Assembly (NCBI RefSeq): GCF_900635155.1
Contig: NZ_LR134002.1
Span: 992,001 to 1,056,000 of the forward strand
DNA: 64,000 nt
Source: Streptococcus sanguinis
GTDB lineage: Bacteria > Bacillota > Bacilli > Lactobacillales > Streptococcaceae
Direction: 5' to 3'
Shown here piece after piece: positions 1 through 8,410 of the stretch (positions are counted from its first letter, which is position 1; every line of letters begins with the position of its first letter). Made by a program: the position numbers and the translations under genes. The notes beneath the pieces are model-generated. The model was not told where the DNA came from and made no database searches. It was given only the letters and a program-made list of their open reading frames with translations.

Positions 1-189
1 TTCGTTTTCTTGTGCCAGGCCCAGCTTGTCATAATAAGGCTTGACGCCAACCAAGGGACGACCTGTGCAAAGAACCAATTTGACTCCTTTTTCAATAGCT
101 TGGCGAATAGCCTCAATGTGAGCCTGAGGAATTTCTTTTTTGCTGTTGAGCAAGGTGCCGTCCATATCAAGTGCAAGAATTTTAATCAT
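1..189 (-). CDS. Cof-type HAD family phosphatase, N-terminal part (runs off window)
   Basis: Reading the minus strand from ATG at 189 gives MIKILALDMDGTLLNSKKEI and continues in frame to the window edge (63 codons visible). The DMDGTLLNS segment is HAD motif I with the nucleophilic Asp, and the later LVLCTGRP is motif II. Together these are the N-terminus of a Cof-type sugar-phosphate/flavin phosphatase of about 270 aa. GGAG lies about 8 nt upstream of the ATG. The rest of the gene is outside the window, so the substrate cannot be inferred. It is divergent from lepA. Confidence 0.85.
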   Translation of the reverse strand, partial: MIKILALDMDGTLLNSKKEIPQAHIEAIRQAIEKGVKLVLCTGRPLVGVKPYYDKLGLAQENE

Positions 190-276
190 AAAGTGTCTCC
201 AAAATTATTCTCTGACTAGTATAGCATAATTTATAGAGAAAGTCCGAGTCTATAGGAAAAATCACTGGTCTTGTGT

Positions 277-282
277 TATAAT
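277..282 (+). promoter_or_regulatory. -10 box of the lepA promoter
   Basis: TATAAT at 277-282 is preceded by a TG dinucleotide two bases further up, giving an extended -10. It lies about 30 nt before the lepA start. No convincing -35 is seen. Confidence 0.5.
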
Positions 283-311
283 AAATAGAATACCCTAAAA
301 GGATGAGAAAA

Positions 312-2135
312 ATGAATTTAGAAGATTTGAAAAAACGTCAGGAGAAGATCCGCAATTTCTCCATCATTGCTCACATTGACCACGGGAAATCAACCTTGGC
401 TGACCGGATTTTGGAGGCGACTGAGACGGTTTCCAGTCGGGAAATGCAGGCCCAACTCTTGGACAGCATGGACTTGGAGCGGGAGCGCGGCATCACCATT
501 AAGCTCAATGCTATCGAGCTCAATTATACCGCCAAGGACGGTGAAACCTATATCTTCCACTTGATTGACACGCCGGGACACGTGGACTTTACCTATGAGG
601 TATCGCGGTCGTTAGCGGCCTGCGAAGGGGCTATTTTGGTTGTGGATGCGGCTCAGGGGATTGAGGCTCAGACCTTGGCTAATGTTTATCTAGCGCTGGA
701 TAATGACTTGGAAATCCTGCCAGTTATTAATAAAATTGACCTGCCAGCTGCAGATCCAGAGCGGGTGCGGGCAGAGATTGAAGATGTGATTGGACTGGAT
801 GCTAGCGAAGCCGTATTGGCTTCTGCCAAGTCTGGTATCGGAATTGAAGAAATTTTAGAGCAGATAGTAGAAAAAGTTCCAGCTCCGACTGGAAGTGTAG
901 AAGCACCGCTCAAAGCCTTGATTTTTGACTCGGTCTATGATGCCTATCGTGGTGTAATCCTTCAAGTGCGGGTTATGGACGGTGTGGTCAAGCCGGGAGA
1001 TACCATTCAGCTCATGAGTAATGGTAAGACCTTTGACGTGACTGAGGTCGGCATCTTTACTCCCAAGGCTGTTGGACGTGATTTCCTAGCAACAGGGGAT
1101 GTTGGTTATATCGCAGCCTCTATCAAGACGGTACAGGATACCCGAGTCGGAGACACAGTAACCTTGGCGGACAATCCAGCTGGGGAGCCATTAGCCGGCT
1201 ATAAGCAGATGAATCCTATGGTTTTCGCTGGTCTCTATCCTATCGAGTCCAATAAATACAATGACCTGCGTGAGGCGCTTGAAAAGCTCCAGCTAAACGA
1301 CGCCAGTCTGCAGTTTGAACCAGAAACATCACAGGCATTAGGATTTGGTTTCCGTTGTGGTTTCCTGGGTTTGCTGCACATGGATGTCATTCAGGAGCGC
1401 TTGGAGCGTGAGTTCAATATTGATTTGATTATGACGGCGCCATCTGTTATCTATAAGGTCAATATGACGGATGGTGCCTCTCTGGATGTGTCCAATCCGA
1501 GCGAGTTTCCGGATCCGACTAAGATTGATTCCATTGAAGAGCCTTATGTCAAGGCGCAGATTATGGTGCCCCAGGAATTTGTCGGAGCGGTGATGGAGTT
1601 GGCTCAGCGCAAGCGTGGTGACTTTGTGACCATGGACTATATCGATGATAATCGGGTCAATGTCATCTATCAAATCCCACTTGCTGAAATCGTCTTTGAC
1701 TTCTTTGACAAGCTCAAGTCCTCTACTCGTGGCTATGCTAGCTTTGACTATGAAATTTCTGAGTATCGCTCGTCCAAGCTGGTGAAGATGGATATTCTCC
1801 TCAATGGCGACAAGGTTGATGCTCTCAGCTTTATCGTTCACAAGGAATTTGCCTATGAGCGTGGTAAGCTGATTGTAGACAAGCTCAAGAAAATCATTCC
1901 TCGTCAGCAGTTTGAAGTACCCATTCAAGCCGCTATCGGACAGAAAATCGTGGCTCGGACAGACATCAAAGCCCTGCGCAAGAATGTCTTGGCCAAGTGT
2001 TATGGTGGTGACGTTTCTCGGAAGCGCAAACTCCTTGAAAAACAAAAAGCTGGTAAAAAACGGATGAAAGCTATCGGCTCTGTCGAAGTCCCACAAGAAG
2101 CCTTCCTCAGCGTTCTGAGTATGGATGAGGAATAA
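312..2135 (+). CDS. lepA: Elongation factor 4 (LepA), ribosomal back-translocase GTPase
   Basis: A translational GTPase that binds the ribosome and remobilises stalled or mistranslocated complexes. The start at 312 gives 607 aa beginning [20 protein letters not shown], the usual streptococcal length. An ATG nine bases upstream overlaps the ribosome binding site AAAGGATGAG, so 312 is preferred. Visible GTPase motifs are AHIDHGKST (G1), the RGIT switch segment, DTPGHVDF (G3) and NKIDLP (G4). The LepA-specific C-terminal region follows, ending in a basic stretch rich in [16 protein letters not shown]. It is monocistronic, followed by a lipoprotein gene with its own ribosome binding site. Confidence 0.97.
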   Translation: MNLEDLKKRQEKIRNFSIIAHIDHGKSTLADRILEATETVSSREMQAQLLDSMDLERERGITIKLNAIELNYTAKDGETYIFHLIDTPGHVDFTYEVSRSLAACEGAILVVDAAQGIEAQTLANVYLALDNDLEILPVINKIDLPAADPERVRAEIEDVIGLDASEAVLASAKSGIGIEEILEQIVEKVPAPTGSVEAPLKALIFDSVYDAYRGVILQVRVMDGVVKPGDTIQLMSNGKTFDVTEVGIFTPKAVGRDFLATGDVGYIAASIKTVQDTRVGDTVTLADNPAGEPLAGYKQMNPMVFAGLYPIESNKYNDLREALEKLQLNDASLQFEPETSQALGFGFRCGFLGLLHMDVIQERLEREFNIDLIMTAPSVIYKVNMTDGASLDVSNPSEFPDPTKIDSIEEPYVKAQIMVPQEFVGAVMELAQRKRGDFVTMDYIDDNRVNVIYQIPLAEIVFDFFDKLKSSTRGYASFDYEISEYRSSKLVKMDILLNGDKVDALSFIVHKEFAYERGKLIVDKLKKIIPRQQFEVPIQAAIGQKIVARTDIKALRKNVLAKCYGGDVSRKRKLLEKQKAGKKRMKAIGSVEVPQEAFLSVLSMDEE

Positions 2136-2177
2136 AGTCTTATTTCTCTAGGCAATATATTTCAAAAGGAGAAAATC

Positions 2178-2810
2178 ATGAAACAATCGTATCTGCTTGG
2201 AGCAGTCCTAGTATTGACTTCACTTACTCTTATGTCTTGTGCCAAATCTGACCAAAATGATGAACAATCAAGCTCATCGATTAGTTCTATTGCACAAGTG
2301 GAAAAGAATTCTTCAAATTCTTCTTCTAAAAAGAGCAAGAGCAAAGCCAGTCAAGAAACAAAACGTGTTGGTTCTCCTGAGTTTGGTTATATCGATATTC
2401 CAAGTAAATGGATTAAATTTTTTGATGCAAAGGTTGAGGGACTTATTCAATATACAGATGGCTCTGCTTATAATATCGTTACCATGAATGCTGTTTCCAA
2501 GGCAGAAGCTGAAGTAGCAGATGGTGAGACTTTCAATGCAGAAACAATTGCTCAGCATGTAGCCTATAATTGGAGTCAAAAAGATAATATTGAGAAGATG
2601 TGGGGCTCTAAAAGTACTGTCTCAGGAATAGAAGCCTTTCAAATAAACATCATTCTGAAATCGGGGCAACTTGCTAATACATTGGTTTTCCAAAAAGATG
2701 ACAAAGTCTATATACTATCCTTTGAAGGCGACGAAGAAACTCTTGATGATTTCATTACAAACATGAAAGATACTTGGAGCCTTGATGGCAAGGGAGCAGT
2801 CAGCGAATAA
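2178..2810 (+). CDS. Putative lipoprotein, paralogue of the 4043-4681 gene
   Basis: 210 aa with a lipoprotein signal peptide: Lys near the start, a hydrophobic core, and lipobox LMSC giving lipidated Cys at about residue 22. A Ser/Lys-rich linker (about 23-65) is followed by a globular domain starting RVGSPEFGYIDIPSKWIKF. The ribosome binding site AAAGGAG is at about 2164. The globular part aligns along its whole length with the protein at 4043-4681, sharing blocks such as QYTDGS.YNIVTMNA, FNAETIAQ, KSTV.G.EAFQIN and SFEGDE. The function is unknown; the domain may be an extracytoplasmic binding domain. A Rho-independent terminator follows. Confidence 0.85.
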   Translation: MKQSYLLGAVLVLTSLTLMSCAKSDQNDEQSSSSISSIAQVEKNSSNSSSKKSKSKASQETKRVGSPEFGYIDIPSKWIKFFDAKVEGLIQYTDGSAYNIVTMNAVSKAEAEVADGETFNAETIAQHVAYNWSQKDNIEKMWGSKSTVSGIEAFQINIILKSGQLANTLVFQKDDKVYILSFEGDEETLDDFITNMKDTWSLDGKGAVSE

Positions 2811-2820
2811 TAGTTTAAAA

Positions 2821-2857
2821 AACAAGAGGCCTATTTATTAAGTCTCTTGTTTTTTTC
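2821..2857 (+). terminator. Rho-independent terminator after the first lipoprotein
   Basis: Inverted repeat AACAAGAG (2821-2828) / CTCTTGTT (2844-2851) followed directly by a run of T. Confidence 0.85.
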
Positions 2858-3005
2858 AGTGTAGAAGCTAATTATGTTTCACAAATAGATAGTAACAAAT
2901 CAGAAAAAACGTTCGACTACTATCAAATCTAAGTAAAAAGACTTACAAAAATTTGTAGGTCTTTTCTTGAAATCCGAACGTTAGGAAATCTTTTTAAGAT
3001 TTTAC

Positions 3006-3033
3006 TTGACATTTTCTGAAATAGGAATATGAT
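3006..3033 (+). promoter_or_regulatory. pnuC promoter
   Basis: -35 TTGACA (3006-3011) and -10 TATGAT (3028-3033) with 16-bp spacing. The predicted start is about 3040, exactly where the structured leader begins. Confidence 0.75.
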
Positions 3034-3039
3034 AAAATG

Positions 3040-3136
3040 TGAACACTGTATAAGACAAACCTTGTGCGTGTTCGAAAATAATAGAGCGTTGCATCCGTAA
3101 GTCAATTTGACACGGCTCTTAAAAAACAAAAGGAGA
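3040..3136 (+). ncRNA. Candidate NAD+-II (pnuC motif) riboswitch
   Basis: The leader between the promoter and pnuC folds into a first hairpin (GAACAC at 3041 with GTGTTC at 3068-3073). It is followed by nested pairings: AGAGC (3083-3087) with GCTCT (3115-3119), CCGT with ACGG, and GTC/GAC around an AATTT loop. The 3' part runs into the ribosome binding site AGGAGA. The established pnuC motif, an NAD+-II riboswitch, occurs in Streptococcus directly upstream of pnuC and controls translation. Position, host and conserved-looking core (GAGCGTTGCATCCGTAAGT) all fit. The assignment is from memory of the family, not a covariance search. Confidence 0.65.
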
Positions 3137-3140
3137 AAGA

Positions 3141-3932
3141 ATGAATACTTATATCCAAAAGAAAATCGCAAACATGAAGCTGACGCTTTCTGAAATGTCT
3201 GGTGGCTACAAACGAATGGTGACTAGCATGAAGAAGCTCGGCTTTTCTGGTACCTTGAAGCTTATCTGGGACGATTTGTTTGCTCATCGCAGTCTAGGTC
3301 AATGGGTTTATCTCTTGATTCTAGGGAGTTTTCCGCTCTGGCTGGAGCTGATATATGAACATCGCATCGTGGATTGGACGGGGATGATTTGCAGTCTGAC
3401 TGGGATTATCTGTGTGATTTTCGTTTCTGAAGGACGGGCTAGCAATTACCTCTTTGGTTTGATTAATTCTGTGATTTACTTGATTTTGGCTTTGCAGAAA
3501 GGTTTCTATGGTGAGGTCCTGACGACTCTTTACTTTACCATCATGCAGCCAATTGGCCTCTTAGTGTGGATTTATCAAGGTCAGTTTAAGAAAGAAAAGC
3601 AAGAGTTTGTTGCTCGTAAGCTAGATGCTAAAGGATGGACAAAATATCTATCACTCAGTGTGCTTTGGTGGTTGGTCTTTGGTTTGATTTATCAGTCTGT
3701 GGGGGCTAATCGTCCTTATCGTGATTCAATCACAGATGCGACAAATGGTGTAGGGCAAATCCTGATGACGGCTGTTTATCGCGAACAGTGGATTTTCTGG
3801 GCAGCGACCAATATTTTTTCTATCTACCTCTGGTGGGGTGAAAGTCTTCAGATTCAAGGAAAATATTTGATCTATTTAATCAACAGCTTGGTCGGATGGT
3901 ACCAGTGGAATAAGGCTGCTAAAAAAGCATAG
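3141..3932 (+). CDS. pnuC: PnuC nicotinamide riboside/mononucleotide transporter
   Basis: A facilitator for NAD+ precursors, 263 aa. After a 50-residue cytosolic N-terminus the protein shows about seven hydrophobic segments, beginning at WVYLLILGSFPLWLELIY and including the typical C-terminal WIFWAATNIFSIYLWW segment, whose Trp/Asn residues belong to the PnuC substrate channel. The start at 3141 follows AGGAGA at 3131-3136. It stands between two paralogous lipoprotein genes and has its own promoter and a structured leader, consistent with feedback control by NAD+. Confidence 0.92.
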   Translation: MNTYIQKKIANMKLTLSEMSGGYKRMVTSMKKLGFSGTLKLIWDDLFAHRSLGQWVYLLILGSFPLWLELIYEHRIVDWTGMICSLTGIICVIFVSEGRASNYLFGLINSVIYLILALQKGFYGEVLTTLYFTIMQPIGLLVWIYQGQFKKEKQEFVARKLDAKGWTKYLSLSVLWWLVFGLIYQSVGANRPYRDSITDATNGVGQILMTAVYREQWIFWAATNIFSIYLWWGESLQIQGKYLIYLINSLVGWYQWNKAAKKA

Positions 3933-4042
3933 TCTTATAAACGGGACATTAATCGGACGTGACAATGTATCTCTTTCCTTTCGTCCTAAAAATATGGTAA
4001 ACTAGTATTAGTAAAATTTATTAGATTTAGGAAGGAATGACC

Positions 4043-4681
4043 ATGAAAAAGAAGTGCTTTCTGCTCTCCCTGACTATCTTAACCGGCCTCTCCCTGTCCT
4101 CTTGTAGCCTTATTAAGAGCTATAGCAGTCGGAAACCATCTGATTCTTCCAGTCGGGTTTCCCTGAGAGATGACAGCGATACAAGTAGTAGCAGTCGTAG
4201 AGAAAAAGATTCGTCAAAGACAACTGGTACTATGCGCGTCGGCTCTGATGATTATGGCTATATTAGTATTCCTGATAATTGGATTAAGTTTACAGACGTA
4301 GATGGTGGCGACAGCGTCCAGTATACGGATGGAAGTGGCTATAACATTGTCACGATGAATGCTTATACAAAAGAAAAAGCCAATATTGGAGAAGGTGAAG
4401 AATTCAACGCTGAAACCATTGCCCAACGGATCGCCTACCACTGGAAGGATAATAAGGAAGTCGATGATTTTTGGGGAGCAAAGAGTACCGTAGCTGGAAA
4501 TGAAGCCTTTCAGATTAATGTTATTTTAAAATCCACGCAAAACCTAACGGTTTGGGTCTTCAAACAAGGTGATAAGGTCTATATGATGTCCTTTGAGGGC
4601 GATGAAGATACTTTATATGAGTTTATACCTTATATCGAAGAAACTTGGAGCACTAGTAAGGACGGTGGAAAAAGCATTTAG
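4043..4681 (+). CDS. Putative lipoprotein, paralogue of the 2178-2810 gene
   Basis: 212 aa from the ATG at 4043 (MKKKCFLLSLTILTG). An earlier in-frame ATG at 4037 is nearer to the ribosome binding site AGGAA. The signal peptide ends in lipobox LSSC at about residue 20. A Ser-rich linker up to about residue 65 precedes a domain starting RVGSDDYGYISIPDNWIKF that matches the other lipoprotein throughout. Conserved positions include the WG(A/S)KSTV segment and the final acidic SFEGDE-to-TWS region. Function unknown. The two copies flank pnuC, so they probably arose by local duplication. Confidence 0.85.
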   Translation: MKKKCFLLSLTILTGLSLSSCSLIKSYSSRKPSDSSSRVSLRDDSDTSSSSRREKDSSKTTGTMRVGSDDYGYISIPDNWIKFTDVDGGDSVQYTDGSGYNIVTMNAYTKEKANIGEGEEFNAETIAQRIAYHWKDNKEVDDFWGAKSTVAGNEAFQINVILKSTQNLTVWVFKQGDKVYMMSFEGDEDTLYEFIPYIEETWSTSKDGGKSI

Positions 4682-4721
4682 CAACCGCATGTGATGATTG
4701 CTCTCTAAGTTCATAAAAAGC

Positions 4722-4750
4722 AAATCTGAGACTGGTTCTCAGATTTTTTT
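4722..4750 (+). terminator. Rho-independent terminator
   Basis: AATCTGAGA (4723-4731) / TCTCAGATT (4737-4745) then T7. Closes the second lipoprotein gene. Confidence 0.85.
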
Positions 4751-4848
4751 GCGAGGTGGAATATGTCATATTTTTGGGGTTTGACAACATTTAAGAGCGC
4801 TCATTTTATGATATAATAAAAACAATTTGAATACAGAAAGAAAAATAT

Positions 4849-5343
4849 ATGACCCAAGAAATCGACCTTGAAAAGTACCATCAGTTAGCTCTGCAGAAGC
4901 AGAAAGAGCACCGAAAATTTTTAGCCAGTCTTAAGAAAAAGCCACCAAAAAACCTTGATAAACTAGCCCAGCAAATCCATGATGAGGTCTTTGAGGAGAT
5001 TGACTGTACAGCCTGTGCCAATTGCTGTAAGACGCTGGGACCAGACTTTAAAGAAGCCGACATAGTCCGCATTGCCAAGTATTTCAAGATGAAGCTGCCG
5101 GCTTTTGAAGAGGAATTTCTGCAGGTAGACGAAGACGGTGACAAGGTTTTCAAAGCTATGCCTTGTCCTTTTTTAGGTGGAGACAATCTCTGCTCGATCT
5201 ACGATGTCCGGCCAAAGGCTTGCAGAGAATTTCCCCATACAGACCGCAAGAAGATTCATCAGATTAATCATCTGACAATCAAAAATACCCTGACCTGTCC
5301 TGCGGCTTATCTCTTTGTGGAGAAGCTGCGGGATAGTTTGTAA
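4849..5343 (+). CDS. YkgJ-family cysteine cluster protein
   Basis: 164 aa, soluble, no signal peptide. The defining cysteines are visible: CTACANCC in the middle, then CPFLGGDNLCSIYDVRPKAC and a late TCPAAY. This is the pattern of the YkgJ/UPF0153 family, thought to bind zinc or an iron-sulfur cluster. The first 50 residues are a charged helix rich in Lys and Gln. AGAAAG precedes the ATG. The cellular role is not known; the family name alone does not give a reaction. Confidence 0.85.
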   Translation: MTQEIDLEKYHQLALQKQKEHRKFLASLKKKPPKNLDKLAQQIHDEVFEEIDCTACANCCKTLGPDFKEADIVRIAKYFKMKLPAFEEEFLQVDEDGDKVFKAMPCPFLGGDNLCSIYDVRPKACREFPHTDRKKIHQINHLTIKNTLTCPAAYLFVEKLRDSL

Positions 5344-5411
5344 AATCCCCCTCTAAATCTTGTACAAAAATTCTAGGGCGGAAGTATCTTAAATCTGTTA
5401 GGCTATAGTTA

Positions 5412-5520
5412 GAATTGAACATGGCCTAAAAGCTGTGTGAAAAAGATGAAATTTTCTCGGAGCAGGAGCCCCTCCGCCAATTTTCCTATTTTCACTTTGC
5501 TTTTAACGGTCTTAGTATCT
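5412..5520 (+). repeat. Structured intergenic element, copy A (second copy at 57320)
   Basis: About 109 bp lying directly upstream of the AraC-type gene. Nested arms pair: TAAAAGC (5427-5433) with GCTTTTA (5499-5505), GTGAAAA (5437-5443) with TTTTCAC (5489-5495), and an inner GGAG/CTCC hairpin. A second copy upstream of deoD keeps the fold with a compensatory change. It could be a miniature mobile element or an RNA leader element. Confidence 0.65.
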
Positions 5521-5540
5521 TTTGTGAGGTGAAAAAGAAT

Positions 5541-6374
5541 ATGATGCATCAATTCAATCGAACCATGGAATATCTAGAAAGTAAGTTGGACGCAGAAGTG
5601 GACTTGCAACAATTTCAGCAGCTATCGGGCTATTCTTATGCTCTCTTTAGCAGGCTCTTTTCCATCCTAGCAGATATGACTTTAGCAGAATACCTACGCA
5701 ATCGCAGGCTGTCAGAAGCTGTGACAGACTTGCGGGAAAGCTCTGAGAAAGTCATTGACATTGCGATGAAATACGGCTATGAGTCTGCGGATGCCTTCAG
5801 CGCAGCCTTCAAGAAATTCCATGGTGCGACCCCCTCAGAAGTTCGAAATGGAAAACCTTATCGGGTCTTTCCTAGACTTCAATTATCCTTAAAGATTACA
5901 GGAGGAAAGAACATGGATATCAAGATTCAAAAGAAACCTGCTTTTACCGTAGCAGGCGTCCTATTGGAAGCTATTGACAATAGCCAGTGCCCGTATGCAT
6001 GGGAGCAGCTCTATGCAAATCACAGCTTTGAAAGCCTAGAAAGTCTGGGTAGTGGCCAATCCTTTGGTGTCTGCTCTGATGTCAAAGAAGGCGAAATCAT
6101 CAACTATACGGCTGCCTATGATGTGAAGGATAAAGCTAAAGCAGAAGAACTAGGTCTGTCAATCAAAGAAATCTCAGAAGCAGAATATGCCATCGTACCA
6201 GTCAAAGGCGCTATTCCAACCAGCATTCATCATGCTTGGAAATATGTCTTGGAAGTCTTTTTTCCAGAAACTGGCTATCGCCACTCAGGAGCACCAGATT
6301 TTGAAGTTTACACCGAGGGTGATATGTACTCCCCAGACTATCAAATGGAACTCTGGATACCAGTGGTGAAATAA
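5541..6374 (+). CDS. AraC-family regulator with GyrI-like effector domain
   Basis: 277 aa from ATG 5541; GTGAGGTG at 5524-5531 is the ribosome binding site, which argues against the GTG at 5529. The N-terminal 100 residues form a two-helix-turn-helix AraC domain, with the signature block IAMKYGYESADAFSAAFKKF then FHGATPSEVR. After a linker, residues from about 125 form a GyrI-like/AraE-type ligand-binding domain ending YSPDYQMELWIPVVK. Such MarA/Rob-like proteins respond to small hydrophobic or cationic compounds. The target genes are not evident. A structured intergenic repeat lies immediately upstream. Confidence 0.9.
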   Translation: MMHQFNRTMEYLESKLDAEVDLQQFQQLSGYSYALFSRLFSILADMTLAEYLRNRRLSEAVTDLRESSEKVIDIAMKYGYESADAFSAAFKKFHGATPSEVRNGKPYRVFPRLQLSLKITGGKNMDIKIQKKPAFTVAGVLLEAIDNSQCPYAWEQLYANHSFESLESLGSGQSFGVCSDVKEGEIINYTAAYDVKDKAKAEELGLSIKEISEAEYAIVPVKGAIPTSIHHAWKYVLEVFFPETGYRHSGAPDFEVYTEGDMYSPDYQMELWIPVVK

Positions 6375-6427
6375 AATGCCGATTGCAAGTCATTTTTTAG
6401 CTATTGATTACAGAGGAGGGTAATGCT

Positions 6428-7354
6428 ATGCAGATGTATTTTGGGGACGTTTCTCTTTGCTATACATATTCACTTGCGATGGCGCTGCATTCGTATGGGT
6501 ATGATGTTCGCCCTGAGTTTTTGGAAGCCATTATGGTGATGGGAAATGGCGCTAGTATTATAAAGGAAGATGAAAAACATCCCTTAGTCTTCTTTGATAA
6601 TGGGATGCCAGATAGTTCTATCAGCCATACTTTAAACATTCTGGGTTTTACATACGATGAATACTATATAAAGGATTCAAATGTGGTGGATCTTCTCTCT
6701 ATCAGAGAAATGCTAAGCAAGTTCTTGCTCAGCGGACCAGTTGTTCTTGGCCCTTTGGACATGGGGTATCTGACTTATAACCCCAATCATATCCATTTGT
6801 ATGGGGTGGACCATTTTGTTTCGGTTTATAATCTAGATGATGAGTTTATCTATTTCCATGATCCAGCAGGCTTTGCTTGTATGAAAATGAGTTTCTCAGA
6901 ATTTTCGAAAGCCTGGGAAGCTAAAAATATCAGCTATAAAAGAGGTTCTTTCTCCATGTGGGGAAACTTTCAAAAAATCAAATCTCCAACTTCCAAAGAG
7001 ATTTATAAGAAAACATCTATACTGATGAAGCAACAATATGAACGTGGCGAGGATAATGTGATAGCAAGATATGCTAAGTCGGTAGCAGACAATGGCTTGA
7101 ATGAAGAACAAAAGCATCTTCATCAATACTTTAGCTTCAAATTAGCTTCTATCAGAAATCTATACATGAGCAACTTCTTAAAAGACCATGATACGGTCAG
7201 ATCTGAACTAAAAGAAAATTTAGCAAAATTGTTCGGCCAAGCTCATCTATTTTGTATCAAGGAAGATTATCAAAAACTGTCAGAAGTCTTGTTTGATATT
7301 GCAGCGCTAGATAATAAGTTTAGAGATTTGTGTATTCACTATAAAGTAGAGTAG
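6428..7354 (+). CDS. BtrH N-terminal domain protein (C39-like fold)
   Basis: 309 aa from ATG 6428, preceded by GAGGAGGG at 6413-6420. The N-terminal half resembles the BtrH N-terminal domain: CYTYSLAMALHSYGYDV near the start, a GPVVLGPLDMGYL strand, and YGVDHFVSVYNLDDEFIYFH with a possible Cys/His pair. BtrH transfers an acyl chain in butirosin biosynthesis, and the family belongs to the papain/C39-like fold. The C-terminal half is helical and unrecognised. The gene sits between the AraC/GyrI gene and a fragment that repeats the end of that gene, so it may have been inserted. The substrate is unknown. Confidence 0.6.
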   Translation: MQMYFGDVSLCYTYSLAMALHSYGYDVRPEFLEAIMVMGNGASIIKEDEKHPLVFFDNGMPDSSISHTLNILGFTYDEYYIKDSNVVDLLSIREMLSKFLLSGPVVLGPLDMGYLTYNPNHIHLYGVDHFVSVYNLDDEFIYFHDPAGFACMKMSFSEFSKAWEAKNISYKRGSFSMWGNFQKIKSPTSKEIYKKTSILMKQQYERGEDNVIARYAKSVADNGLNEEQKHLHQYFSFKLASIRNLYMSNFLKDHDTVRSELKENLAKLFGQAHLFCIKEDYQKLSEVLFDIAALDNKFRDLCIHYKVE

Positions 7355-7416
7355 AAGAAGTGGGAAAAGCGAAGATGCTGTTTGGAAATGCAGCAGGATC
7401 GAAAGAAGGGATAGCA

Positions 7417-7455
7417 GGCTATCAAATGTACCTCTGGATACCAGTGGATAAATAG
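7417..7455 (+). pseudogene. Vestigial C-terminus of a second GyrI-like domain
   Basis: The stretch reads GYQMYLWIPVDK then stop, nearly identical to the end of the upstream regulator (DYQMELWIPVVK stop, 6339-6374). No open frame leads into it. It looks like the remains of a duplicated regulator gene. Confidence 0.6.
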
Positions 7456-7460
7456 ATTAG

Positions 7461-7496
7461 AAACCAGCCGTTTATTTTTGAGCGGCTGGTTTTTTA
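7461..7496 (+). terminator. Rho-independent terminator
   Basis: AACCAGCCG (7462-7470) / CGGCTGGTT (7483-7491) followed by T5. Confidence 0.9.
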
Positions 7497-7506
7497 TGTA
7501 TTGTGG

Positions 7507-7512
7507 TATAAT
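7507..7512 (+). promoter_or_regulatory. Extended -10 box of the HAD gene
   Basis: TGTGGTATAATG carries TATAAT at about 7507-7512. The transcript should start near 7519, downstream of the first possible start codon at 7501, which supports the TTG start at 7546. Confidence 0.6.
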
Positions 7513-7545
7513 GAAGCTACTACAGTTACAGAAAGGATTTCGATT

Positions 7546-8235
7546 TTGTCATACAAATTTCTACTTTTCGACCTTGACCATACGTTGCTGGATTTTGATA
7601 CGGCAGAAGACATCGCCTTGACTCATTTTTTGGAGGAGCAAGGCGTGACAGAGATTCAAAGCTACAAAGACTATTATATTCCCATGAACAAGGGGCTTTG
7701 GCGGGAACTAGAGCAGGGGAAAATCACCAAGCTTGAGCTAGTCAATACTCGCTTTTCTCGTCTTTTTGCTCATTTTGGCATTGAGAAGGATGGAGCCGAG
7801 TTGGCCCTTCTCTATCAGCAGCATATTGCTCAGCAGGGTCAGACCTACGCTGGTGCAAGCGAGCTTTTGGACAGTCTGACAGCAGCTGATTATGAGATTT
7901 ACGGAGCGACTAATGGCATCACGGCTATTCAGACTGGCCGCATGGCCCATTCCGACATTTCTCCTTATTTTAATCATATTTTTATCTCGGAAAAGATGGG
8001 GACTCAGAAGCCCGAAGTTTTGTTTTATGAAAAAATAGCAGAGCAAATACCAGATTTTGACCTGTCTCAGACTTTGATGATTGGAGACTCTTTGACAGCT
8101 GATATTGCTGGCGCTAATAATGCTGGATTGGACTCTATCTGGTACAATCCCAAGCAGTTAGAAAATGAAAGTCTTTTTCAACCGACCTATACCGCTTATT
8201 CTTATGACGACATTATCAGACTATTGGTTCCATAA
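7546..8235 (+). CDS. HAD-superfamily hydrolase, YjjG-like nucleotidase family
   Basis: 229 aa using TTG at 7546, preceded by AGAAAGGA at about 7530-7537. Upstream codons lie before the predicted transcript start. HAD motifs: FDLDHTLLDFD (motif I nucleophile), GATNG (motif II Ser/Thr position), K at QKPE (motif III) and IGDSLTADIAGA (motif IV). The helical cap and the LDHTLLDF variant resemble YjjG/YfnB non-canonical pyrimidine nucleotidases. The exact substrate is inferred only. The gene is transcribed alone ahead of rpsP. Confidence 0.88.
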   Translation: MSYKFLLFDLDHTLLDFDTAEDIALTHFLEEQGVTEIQSYKDYYIPMNKGLWRELEQGKITKLELVNTRFSRLFAHFGIEKDGAELALLYQQHIAQQGQTYAGASELLDSLTAADYEIYGATNGITAIQTGRMAHSDISPYFNHIFISEKMGTQKPEVLFYEKIAEQIPDFDLSQTLMIGDSLTADIAGANNAGLDSIWYNPKQLENESLFQPTYTAYSYDDIIRLLVP

Positions 8236-8317
8236 GGAGACTGCAAATGAAAAACTATTGTTCTTTTAAACAAGAAAGACTAATCTAAAAAATTTTTAAC
8301 TCTGTCAAGAAAAAAAC

Positions 8318-8345
8318 TTGACAGCTGTTTTTAATCTGCTATAAT
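8318..8345 (+). promoter_or_regulatory. rpsP-khpA promoter
   Basis: TTGACA (8318-8323), 16-bp spacer, TATAAT (8340-8345). The consensus-like promoter fits a ribosomal protein operon. Confidence 0.85.
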
Positions 8346-8410
8346 AGAACATGTGCTTAATAGCTCTGCTATTTCACCAAAAGAAAAAATAAAGAAAAGA
8401 GACCTTAATA

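Noticed and set aside
1338-2096. 252-codon open frame opposite lepA
   Set aside because: Antisense shadow of a well-conserved gene; no family pattern and no start signals.
4781-4817. Full promoter for the YkgJ-like gene
   Set aside because: TTGACA and TATAAT are present, but the 25-bp spacing is too long for a standard promoter; the -10 may work with another upstream element.
7501-7545. Upstream start codon giving a 244-residue HAD protein
   Set aside because: It overlaps the extended -10 box, so it would lie before the transcript start; TTG at 7546 has a good ribosome binding site.
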